Shown: positions 1 through 5,729 of the stretch, piece after piece
Position numbering within the stretch: position 1 is the stretch's first letter
Layout of the letters: the number at the start of each line of letters is the position of its first letter
Program-made: the position numbers and the translations under genes
NCBI GenBank assembly: GCA_019410665.1
Contig: DXSD01000046.1
Span: forward strand, 1-15,881
DNA: 15,881 bases
Source of the DNA: Fusobacterium sp.
Lineage (GTDB): Bacteria > Fusobacteriota > Fusobacteriia > Fusobacteriales > Fusobacteriaceae
Direction of reading: 5' to 3'
Notes under the pieces: generated by a model
What the model saw: only the letters and a program-made list of their open reading frames with translations
What the model was told of the DNA's origin: nothing
Databases searched by the model: none

Positions 1-157
1 TATTAATTTCTACTCCTTCAAATCTTCTTTTAAATTCCTCTCCCATTTTCATCATTAAAACAGGATCAATTTGATGATTTAAGAAACTATCTACTTTTAA
101 AATTTTTGAACCAATTGTTTTTCCGTTATTTAGAATATAATCCTTTAATAATTCCAT
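1..157 (-). CDS. xpt: Xanthine phosphoribosyltransferase, N-terminal part (cut by window edge)
   Basis: Only the first 52 codons are present; the rest lies outside the window. The translation begins MELLKDYILNNGK and contains KVDSFLNHQIDP, which closely matches the N-terminus of Bacillus-type Xpt. The enzyme uses PRPP to convert xanthine to XMP in the cytoplasm, a salvage step toward GMP. The ATG at 155-157 is preceded by GGAGGC at 169-174, with 11 bases between. It lies 69 bases downstream of xdhA on the same strand with no clear terminator between, so cotranscription with the xanthine dehydrogenase genes is likely. The PRPP-binding loop is not visible because it lies beyond the edge. Confidence 0.9.
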   Translation of the reverse strand, partial: MELLKDYILNNGKTIGSKILKVDSFLNHQIDPVLMMKMGEEFKRRFEGVEIN

Positions 158-226
158 GTTTAAAATAAGCCTCCAATATTTATCTCATAAATTAATGATA
201 TTTTCATATTATATCATAAAATACAA
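158..226 (-). other. xdhA-xpt intergenic spacer with weak hairpin
   Basis: This 69-base AT-rich spacer contains a 7-bp stem (195-201 with 211-217, 9-base loop). No U-tract follows the stem on the minus strand, so it does not look like an intrinsic terminator. A TATAAT hexamer overlaps the stem, but the sequence 16-18 bases upstream (around TTCAAA) is a poor -35. A separate xpt promoter is therefore possible but weakly supported. Read-through from xdhA is the simpler reading. Confidence 0.35.
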
Positions 227-2476
227 TTATTTTGAATACATTTCCCAAAATAATTTTTCACTTGTAATTGGTAGACTTCTAACTCTAGCTTTTGTTGCCT
301 TATAAACAGCATCAGCAATAGCTGGAGCAGCCGTATTTATAACAACTTCTCCAATAGATTTAGCTCCAAATGGTCCTGTTGGCTCATTTGAATGGCTAAA
401 TATAACATTTACTTTAGGTCCGATATCCTTTCTTGATGGAATTTTATATTGCATTAAAGTATCTTGTAAAAGTTTTCCATTTTTGTCAATAGTTACTTCT
501 TCAGTTAGAGCAAGTCCTATTCCTTGAGCTATTCCTCCCTCTACTTGAACTCTTGCTAAAGCTGGATTTATTGGTATTCCACAATCTGCTACTGATAAGA
601 AATCAACTACATTTGTTTCTCCAGTTAATGTATCTACTTCCACTTCAACAAAACTTGCTATAAATGGAGGTGGTGAAGTTTTTCCTCCCCAAGTTCCTGT
701 AGTAGTAATCTGATTTTGTCCTTCAAAAGACACACTTCTTACTCCTATCTCTTTTAAAGTTAAAGTAGTTCCATCTTTAGCTTCTACGAACTCTCCTTTA
801 TACTCTAACTCTTCTTCAGCTTTATTCATTAATTTAGCAGCAGCTTTCACTATCTCTTTTTTCATTTTTTCACAAGCTATAATTACAGCGTTTCCTGTAA
901 CATAAGTTCCACTTGAAGCATATGCTCCTGGATCATATGGTGATGTATCAGTATCTGCTGTATTTACTATTATTTTCTCCATAGGAACTTCTAAGATTTC
1001 AGCAGCCATTTGAGAAAGTACAGTATCACAACCTTGTCCCATGTCAGTTACTCCTAACATTACAGTAAAATCTCCACTGTCATGGAATTTAACAGTAGCA
1101 GAACCTGTATCTACATTTGCAATTCCTGATCCTTGCATAGTTACAGCCATTCCAGAAGCTCTAACCTTTCCATCTCCCATATCTACTACTTCTCTATCTG
1201 CCCATTTGAAAGCTTCCTTACCAATCTCAATACACTTTTTAATATCTCCACTAACTGTTTCAGATTGATCAACTAAGTTTTTCATTCTTACTTCAGTTGG
1301 GTCTAATCCTAATCTATGTGCTAATTCATTTACAGCTGATTCTACCGCAAATGTTCCTTGAGTAGCTCCATAACCTCTAAAAGCTCCTCCTACCATAGTA
1401 TTAGAGTAAACTATATCAGCTTTACATCTCATAGGTATTTTTGCATAAAGTGGGAATGTTTTATAAACTACAAGAGCTGTTACTGTTGGTGAGTGTTCCC
1501 CATAAGCTCCTGTATTTGATAATACATTTATATCTATAGCTTTTATATTTCCTTCTCTATCAGAACCTATTTTAACAGTTAATCTCATTCCATGTCTAGT
1601 ATTTGAATAAGCTTGAGTCTCTTTTCTAGTATAGATTATTTTTGAAGGTTTTCCAGTTTTTAAAGTTACAAATGCTGTATAAATTTCACAAACTGAAGTT
1701 TGTTTTCCTCCAAATCCTCCACCTAATTTGGGTTTTATCACTCTTATTTTACTACTAGGATACTCTAGCGCTCTAGCTAGATGTCTTCTTACATGGAAAG
1801 GAATTTGTGTAGAAGATATTACAGTAAGTCTTCCGTATACATCAAAATATGAAGCTGCTCTATAAGTTTCCATCATAGCATGGATTTGAGGTTGTGTATA
1901 ATAAGTATTTTCTATTATAACCTCACTCTCTTCAAATCCTTTATCTACATCTCCCTTAACTTGTAAATAAGAAGATGCTAAGTTTCTTGTATTATCATAT
2001 CCAAGATTATCGTAGTTAGTATGAGCTCTCTCTTTATGAACTAGAACATGTGAATCTAAAGCTTTTTCATAATCTACTACAGCTTCTAAAACCTCATATT
2101 TAACTTTAATTAGTTTCATAGCTTTCTCAGCTGTTTGCTCATCTACAGCTGCTATTATAGCAACAGGATCTCCAACATATCTCACATATTCATCTAAAAT
2201 TTTTCTATCATATGGAGAAGGTTCAGGATAAGATTGCCCAGCTAATGTAAACATTGTTTGTGGTACATCTTTATATGTAAATATAGCTTCTACTCCTGGT
2301 ACTTTTTCAGCTACTGTTGTATCTATTTCCTTTATTTTTGCATATGCATGAGGAGATCTTAGAAGTTTTATAACTAAATACTCTTGATTTGCAACTAAAT
2401 CCTCAGTGTAAAATGGCTTTCCTGTTATAAGTCCAATTCCATCTACTTTCTTAATCTCTTTATTTACAAATTTCAT
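227..2476 (-). CDS. xdhA: Xanthine dehydrogenase, molybdenum-binding subunit
   Basis: A 749-residue large subunit of the xanthine oxidase family that binds molybdopterin and hydroxylates the substrate, probably hypoxanthine or xanthine, in the cytoplasm. Visible family motifs are GGGFGGKQ (252-259), GAFRGYG (364-370), QGCDT (481-485), a DTDTSPYDPG stretch near 508-517, and GAKSIGE (704-710), whose Glu710 is the expected catalytic base. Length is normal for a separate molybdenum subunit. The ATG overlaps the xdhC stop by one base (TAATG), so the two are probably translationally coupled. Residue 259 is Gln where mammalian xanthine oxidase has its purine-contacting Glu802, and the Arg880 position appears to be Thr333. 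E. coli-type XdhA, as I recall it, also has Gln at the first site. The purine assignment rests on family resemblance plus xpt and the riboswitch; another heterocycle or an aldehyde is the alternative. No in-frame stop suggests selenocysteine. Confidence 0.88.
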   Translation of the reverse strand: MKFVNKEIKKVDGIGLITGKPFYTEDLVANQEYLVIKLLRSPHAYAKIKEIDTTVAEKVPGVEAIFTYKDVPQTMFTLAGQSYPEPSPYDRKILDEYVRYVGDPVAIIAAVDEQTAEKAMKLIKVKYEVLEAVVDYEKALDSHVLVHKERAHTNYDNLGYDNTRNLASSYLQVKGDVDKGFEESEVIIENTYYTQPQIHAMMETYRAASYFDVYGRLTVISSTQIPFHVRRHLARALEYPSSKIRVIKPKLGGGFGGKQTSVCEIYTAFVTLKTGKPSKIIYTRKETQAYSNTRHGMRLTVKIGSDREGNIKAIDINVLSNTGAYGEHSPTVTALVVYKTFPLYAKIPMRCKADIVYSNTMVGGAFRGYGATQGTFAVESAVNELAHRLGLDPTEVRMKNLVDQSETVSGDIKKCIEIGKEAFKWADREVVDMGDGKVRASGMAVTMQGSGIANVDTGSATVKFHDSGDFTVMLGVTDMGQGCDTVLSQMAAEILEVPMEKIIVNTADTDTSPYDPGAYASSGTYVTGNAVIIACEKMKKEIVKAAAKLMNKAEEELEYKGEFVEAKDGTTLTLKEIGVRSVSFEGQNQITTTGTWGGKTSPPPFIASFVEVEVDTLTGETNVVDFLSVADCGIPINPALARVQVEGGIAQGIGLALTEEVTIDKNGKLLQDTLMQYKIPSRKDIGPKVNVIFSHSNEPTGPFGAKSIGEVVINTAAPAIADAVYKATKARVRSLPITSEKLFWEMYSK

Positions 2477-2931
2477 TATCTCTTCTCAGCCTCCATAAAG
2501 TTTTTTATAGCTCTAAGTTGTGAAACATACCCACTACATCTACATAAGTTTCCATTTAAATAGTGAAGTATCTCTTCATCAGTTGGATTCTCATACTCTT
2601 TCATAAGAGCAAGCACTGTTAAAGTAAATCCTGGAGCACAAAAACCACATTGCTCTGCTCCTTCAGCAGCCATAAACTCAGCAAATCTCTTAGCTTCTCT
2701 TTCGCATCCTTCAATAGTTGTTACATTTTTTCCTTGAGCTCTTACAGCTAGTGTACTACAAGAAAGAACAGGTTTATCATCTACAAGTACAGTACAAAGT
2801 CCACATGATCCTGTATCACAACCTCTTTTTACACTTAGATATCCTAATTTTCTTAATACATCTAATAAATATTCATCATGAGAGATCACTATCTCTCTTT
2901 TTCTTCCATTTACATTAAGAGTTAAAAGCAC
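2476..2931 (-). CDS. xdhC: Xanthine dehydrogenase, [2Fe-2S] subunit
   Basis: A 151-residue small subunit that carries electrons from the molybdenum centre to FAD. The N-terminal plant-ferredoxin-type domain has cluster cysteines 38, 43, 46 and 58 (GCDTGSCGLC, then LSC). The C-terminal helical domain has the second set, Cys95, Cys98, Cys130 and Cys132 (QCGFC and NLCRC). All eight expected ligands are present. The start is GTG, supported by AGGAGG at 2939-2944 with about seven bases between. The start overlaps the xdhB stop by one base (TAGTG), and the stop overlaps the xdhA start. The symbol follows E. coli usage, where xdhC is the iron-sulfur subunit. Confidence 0.93.
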   Translation of the reverse strand: MLLTLNVNGRKREIVISHDEYLLDVLRKLGYLSVKRGCDTGSCGLCTVLVDDKPVLSCSTLAVRAQGKNVTTIEGCEREAKRFAEFMAAEGAEQCGFCAPGFTLTVLALMKEYENPTDEEILHYLNGNLCRCSGYVSQLRAIKNFMEAEKR

Positions 2932-3719
2932 TATAATACCTCCTTAATTGCTCTTTTTACAAGAGTTTTAGAAACAGCTTTTCTATACTCTCCTGTTCCT
3001 CTCATATTACTTCCAAAAGTAACCTCTTCAGCCATAGCTTCACAAGCTCTATCAATAATCTCTTCTGTTATCTCATTATTATTTAAAATCTCCATAGCTT
3101 TGTAAGAAAGTACTGCTTTTCCTGGTCTTACTCCAATAGCTACTCTTATTCCAAACTCCCCCTTAGTTACACAAGTATTTGTTATTGCATAGTCAGTTTT
3201 ACTCTTTCTAATACTTTGGAAAGCTCCTCTTCCATCTTTTTTTATTTTTATTTCTACTAAAATATCTCTTCTAAGCCCCTCTTCTTTTAGATACTCTTCT
3301 AAAGATATCTCTCCACCATTATAAAGAACCACAGTTGCATTCATAGCTAACAGTGTAGGAATTAAATCTGAGAATCCATACTTAGAGAATACAGTAGCTC
3401 CCACTGTAACATTACTTCTAAATTGTACTCCTATTATTCCTCTTACACATCTGTCTAAGATCCCATCAAAAAGCTTTTGAGTAATCTCACTAGTCTCTAG
3501 ATCTCTAAAACTAGCCATAGCACCAATGTGCACATACTCTCCTTCCTCTTTTATGTAATTTAGAGAAAGATTTGATAAATCAATAGCTGTATTATAAGAA
3601 ACATTTCCCATTCTTAAATAAGAAGTTCCTCCTAATACAATATTTCTTTTGTTTTTTACTAACTCATTATAAGCTTCCTCTAATGATGTAGCAGCTAAAT
3701 AATTTTTAAAACTAAACAA
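2931..3719 (-). CDS. xdhB: Xanthine dehydrogenase, FAD-binding subunit
   Basis: A 262-residue medium subunit of the xanthine dehydrogenase family that passes electrons to NAD+ or another acceptor. The FAD-binding domain shows NIVLGGTSYLRMG (26-38) and VQFRSNVTVGAT (98-109) followed by a DLIPTLLAM segment. The usual TIGG pyrophosphate loop is replaced by TVGAT. The C-terminal part (about 160-262) fits the CO dehydrogenase flavoprotein C-terminal domain. The protein is slightly shorter than the common 280-295 residues. Translation starts at TTG, chosen because AGGAGGTC lies 4-5 bases upstream and the reading frame opens with MFSFKNYL, typical of the family. It is the first gene of the block and follows a 227-base leader downstream of a riboswitch aptamer. 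Confidence 0.9.
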   Translation of the reverse strand: MFSFKNYLAATSLEEAYNELVKNKRNIVLGGTSYLRMGNVSYNTAIDLSNLSLNYIKEEGEYVHIGAMASFRDLETSEITQKLFDGILDRCVRGIIGVQFRSNVTVGATVFSKYGFSDLIPTLLAMNATVVLYNGGEISLEEYLKEEGLRRDILVEIKIKKDGRGAFQSIRKSKTDYAITNTCVTKGEFGIRVAIGVRPGKAVLSYKAMEILNNNEITEEIIDRACEAMAEEVTFGSNMRGTGEYRKAVSKTLVKRAIKEVL

Positions 3720-3723
3720 AGCT

Positions 3724-3731
3724 GACCTCCT
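3724..3731 (-). promoter_or_regulatory. Ribosome binding site that fixes the TTG start of xdhB
   Basis: The minus strand reads AGGAGGTC, a near-perfect Shine-Dalgarno sequence, 4 bases before the TTG at 3717-3719. No ATG or GTG in this frame has a comparable site, so the TTG start is well supported. Confidence 0.8.
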
Positions 3732-3767
3732 GATATATTTTAATATGTTGATTAACTAAACAATACA

Positions 3768-3827
3768 CTTTTAAAAATTTTATTAATTGAAATTTAATGA
3801 ATTAAAGGGAAATAAAAATTTGAAAAG
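3768..3827 (-). repeat. Long imperfect AT-rich inverted repeat in the xdh leader
   Basis: Two 17-base arms, 3768-3784 and 3811-3827, are complementary at 15 of 17 positions and are separated by 26 bases. The stem is almost all A-U, with CTTTT/AAAAG at its base. It sits about 35 bases upstream of the xdhB ribosome binding site. No U-tract typical of an intrinsic terminator follows. It may shape leader RNA folding, or it may reflect base composition. Confidence 0.4.
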
Positions 3828-3847
3828 TTTAAATCATATTTGAAAAG
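3818..3847 (-). repeat. 10-bp direct repeat, 20-bp periodicity
   Basis: ATTTGAAAAG (plus strand) occurs at 3818-3827 and again at 3838-3847, exactly 20 bp from start to start. That spacing, two helical turns, would suit a DNA-binding protein contacting one face. It lies between the aptamer and the xdhB ribosome binding site. In such AT-rich DNA it could be chance. Confidence 0.3.
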
Positions 3848-3900
3848 AATTCTATATTCCCCTCAATAAAACTTACTCTATCCTTGTAACTTTTAAGAGA

Positions 3901-3945
3901 GAAATATCACTTTAAAATAAGAAAAATATTTAAAGTCTATATTTC
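3901..3945 (-). promoter_or_regulatory. Hairpin next to the aptamer, candidate expression platform
   Basis: One base after P1 of the aptamer, the minus strand can form GAAATAT/ATATTTC (3939-3945 with 3901-3907), a small internal loop, then ACTTTAAA/TTTAAAGT (3929-3936 with 3909-3916). A pyrimidine-rich loop closes it. The outer stem can be extended by GAG (3948-3950), part of the 3' strand of P1, pairing with CTC (3897-3899). This makes the extended hairpin and P1 mutually exclusive. The stem has no GC-rich core and no following U-run, so it is not a standard terminator. The regulatory mechanism is inferred. Confidence 0.4.
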
Positions 3946-3946
3946 A

Positions 3947-4013
3947 ACTCATAGCGGCTTGTTATAGTGGCAACCCGTAGAGACTCCTGACCATATTACA
4001 GGGATATATGAGT
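3947..4013 (-). ncRNA. Purine riboswitch aptamer (guanine class, divergent)
   Basis: The 67-base minus-strand element folds into the purine three-way junction. P1 has 7 bp (4007-4013 with 3947-3953), J1/2 starts UA, P2 has CCUG/CAGG, L2 holds AUAUGG, J2/3 reads GUCUCUAC (3977-3984), and L3 begins CC (3969-3970) to pair with GG of L2. The 3' strand reads CUAUGAGU. In xpt-aptamer numbering the specificity base C74 (plus position 3954) and U51 (3979) are kept, which fits guanine-like ligands and argues against adenine. Unusual points are one base fewer in each strand of the J1/2-P2 region, G73 instead of A73 (3955), a G54-C72 pair replacing C54-G72, a G-G mismatch in P3, and a 9-base L3. It starts about 20 bases after a predicted transcription start and precedes xdhBCA-xpt, so it very likely controls that block. 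Confidence 0.85.
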
Positions 4014-4039
4014 ATTTTTACTATTAGAACTTTACCTTT

Positions 4040-4068
4040 AATATATCATAGATTTCATAATAATTCAA
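4040..4068 (-). promoter_or_regulatory. Promoter of the xdh/riboswitch transcript
   Basis: On the minus strand, TTGAAT (4063-4068) and TATATT (4040-4045) are separated by exactly 17 bases. This is a good sigma-70-type promoter. Initiation would fall near 4033, about 20 bases before the aptamer. It sits just past the rnmV stop codon. Confidence 0.7.
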
Positions 4069-4075
4069 CTTTTTT

Positions 4076-4615
4076 TTACTTTAGGGCTTCTTCAAACTCC
4101 TCTTTTGTTATCCCATATCTATTTAATTTAGAAAGAAATTGTTTTCCATTAGAATATCCTATTCCTAATGCTCCTCCAACTTTCTCTCTTCTTTCGCTGG
4201 CCTCTGCTCCTCCTACTAAGCCACACTCTATCAAATAGCTCATAGTAAAATTTTCTTGTAACTCATCAGAAACTGTGCATCTAGCTTTCTCAAGAGCATT
4301 TATAATAGCTTCTGGAGAAGCATTCTCTACACCTATATCTCCATCTTTTGTCCCTTCACATCTTCTTATATAAGCATCTTTAGCCTCTGGAAAAAATTTA
4401 TGAATATATTTTCTAATTTCATTTCCTGCATAATCTGGATCTGTTAAAATAATTATTCCTCTATTTTTCTCAGCTACTCTTATTCTTTCAATAGTCTCTT
4501 TTTTTCTTACAGCAAAACCATTCACTTGAATAATTTCAGCATCTACAGCAGCTTTTACAGCAGAGATATCATCTCTTCCCTCTACTACTATTACCTCTTT
4601 TATTATTTTTTTCAT
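4076..4615 (-). CDS. rnmV: Ribonuclease M5 (5S rRNA maturation)
   Basis: A protein of about 179 residues that cleaves 5S rRNA precursor in the cytoplasm. Its N-terminal Toprim domain shows VIVVEGRDD (catalytic Glu12, with Asp15 and Asp16 nearby) and ILTDPDYAGNEIR (Asp59 and Asp61). A GDIGVENASPEAI segment and a C-terminal helical region typical of RNase M5 follow. The ATG at 4613-4615 is preferred because AAGGAG lies six bases upstream and the protein then begins directly before the Toprim strand. The frame is open to an ATG at 4684, but that start lacks a ribosome binding site and would place a hairpin inside the coding region. It follows the esterase gene by about 75 bases, so it may be expressed from the same transcript. 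Confidence 0.9.
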   Translation of the reverse strand: MKKIIKEVIVVEGRDDISAVKAAVDAEIIQVNGFAVRKKETIERIRVAEKNRGIIILTDPDYAGNEIRKYIHKFFPEAKDAYIRRCEGTKDGDIGVENASPEAIINALEKARCTVSDELQENFTMSYLIECGLVGGAEASERREKVGGALGIGYSNGKQFLSKLNRYGITKEEFEEALK

Positions 4616-4621
4616 TTTATA

Positions 4622-4627
4622 CTCCTT
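4622..4627 (-). promoter_or_regulatory. Ribosome binding site that decides the rnmV start
   Basis: The minus strand reads AAGGAG six bases before the ATG at 4613-4615. The alternative in-frame ATG at 4684 has only A-rich sequence upstream. Confidence 0.75.
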
Positions 4628-4636
4628 AAAGAATAA

Positions 4637-4670
4637 AGAGCAAGTGTGGCTTATTTCACTAACTTGCTCT
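4637..4670 (-). terminator. Hairpin between esterase and rnmV, possible (bidirectional) terminator
   Basis: AGAGCAAG (4637-4644 on the plus strand) and CTTGCTCT (4663-4670) form a perfect 8-bp stem. Inner GTG/CAC pairs can extend it past small internal mismatches. On the minus strand it is followed by TTTATTCTTT; on the plus strand by an A/T stretch ending in several Ts. It could reduce read-through from the asnS block into rnmV, or act as a partial attenuator or RNA-processing site. No separate rnmV promoter is obvious. Confidence 0.5.
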
Positions 4671-4690
4671 AATATTTTTTTCATTTTTTA

Positions 4691-5716
4691 TTACTTTTGA
4701 ATTTTCTCATTAAAATATACTAAAAAATTTTTTAAATCTCTAGCTACATACTCCCAAGTATGTGTTTCCTCTTTACAAAGATAACCTTTAAAATTATAGT
4801 CATGTTTTTTCATTCTTCCAACTGTATCTAGCCATTGTTGTAACATTAAGTGAGGCTCTAAATCTTTCTCTCCTACACTAGTATAAAAATATCTATCCTT
4901 ATATCTAGATTTAGGAGTTCTTTTTATTAAGGTATATGGATCCTCTTTAAGTATCTTATATCCCCATGACCCAAAAACCTTTAAAAAGTGTAGTTTATCC
5001 TCATTATTAAATAAAAATTTAGGAATATAAAGAATATTAAAAAGTCTTATTACACGCCTATTTACACTCATTCTCACTATACTAGTAGCCCCTGAAAAAC
5101 TTCCTATTACCTTAAATAAGTCTAAGTGCTTAAGTCCAAGTTTGAAAGCTCCATATCCACCCATAGAGAACCCTGCTATTCCAAATTCAGATTTTGGAAA
5201 CTCCTCTTTAAGTGCTGGAATAAGCTCTCTTATAAAATATCTCTCATATTGATGAGAACTATCCTTGTAAAAATTCGTATACCAACCCATTCCATCGTAG
5301 CCTGAGTTAACTAATATAATATTCATCTTTCCTATTTTCTTGTCTTTTAAAAGAGTAAGGTAATTTTCTCTAATTCTTCCTCTTTCTAACCAATCTTCGG
5401 GACAATCTCTAAGTCCGTGCAGAAGAATTAGACAAGGTAAATTTTCATCTACCTCATCTCTATTTTTTATAACTATATATTTTAACTCTTCATCAATATA
5501 CCCTTTTGACTTAGTAACTCTCTCTTGAACAATGAGTTTTTGCTCCAATTCCTCAGAAGAGATCTTACTATAATCAAAGTCACTATTCTCTATATAAGTT
5601 ATCTCACTAAAAGACAATACTCTTCGTATCTTTCTCAAAAGTTTAAAAGGATAAGGATATGTTATCACATAAAATAATATCCCTAAACTTATTAAGATTA
5701 TAAAAAATTTCGTCAT
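4691..5716 (-). CDS. Membrane-anchored alpha/beta-hydrolase, esterase D-type
   Basis: A 341-residue putative esterase. Residues 3-20 are strongly hydrophobic and followed by positive charges (KLLRKIRR), so it is probably an N-terminal membrane anchor. It lacks a signal-peptidase or lipobox site that I can see. The hydrolase domain has the oxyanion-region LILLHG (96-101), nucleophile elbow GFSMGG (Ser184), a likely acid Asp285 (VGEKD) and His319 (ETHTW), giving a complete Ser-Asp-His triad. This fits the putative-esterase family (esterase D, feruloyl-esterase-like). The substrate is unknown. The ATG at 5714-5716 follows GAGGG closely. The gap to asnS is 13 bases, so they share a transcript. 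Confidence 0.8.
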   Translation of the reverse strand: MTKFFIILISLGILFYVITYPYPFKLLRKIRRVLSFSEITYIENSDFDYSKISSEELEQKLIVQERVTKSKGYIDEELKYIVIKNRDEVDENLPCLILLHGLRDCPEDWLERGRIRENYLTLLKDKKIGKMNIILVNSGYDGMGWYTNFYKDSSHQYERYFIRELIPALKEEFPKSEFGIAGFSMGGYGAFKLGLKHLDLFKVIGSFSGATSIVRMSVNRRVIRLFNILYIPKFLFNNEDKLHFLKVFGSWGYKILKEDPYTLIKRTPKSRYKDRYFYTSVGEKDLEPHLMLQQWLDTVGRMKKHDYNFKGYLCKEETHTWEYVARDLKNFLVYFNEKIQK

Positions 5717-5729
5717 AGATCCCTCTTAA

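Noticed and set aside
195..217. Terminator between xdhA and xpt
   Set aside because: The 7-bp stem is all A-U except one pair and no U-run follows on the transcribed strand.
1041..1268. Plus-strand open frame inside xdhA, and similar plus-strand frames across the window
   Set aside because: No ribosome binding sites or recognisable domains. They lie opposite well-supported minus-strand genes and arise from their codon use.
227..2476. Selenium-dependent xanthine dehydrogenase
   Set aside because: Those proteins are longer and often fused. Here the three subunits are separate and no in-frame TGA needs explaining.
3947..4013. Adenine or ordinary consensus guanine riboswitch
   Set aside because: The specificity base is C, not U, so adenine is unlikely. 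Several core departures make a plain consensus guanine call unsafe, so it is reported as divergent.
4008..4238. Plus-strand open frame overlapping the riboswitch and rnmV
   Set aside because: It crosses a promoter, an aptamer and the RNase M5 gene, and its translation resembles nothing known to me.
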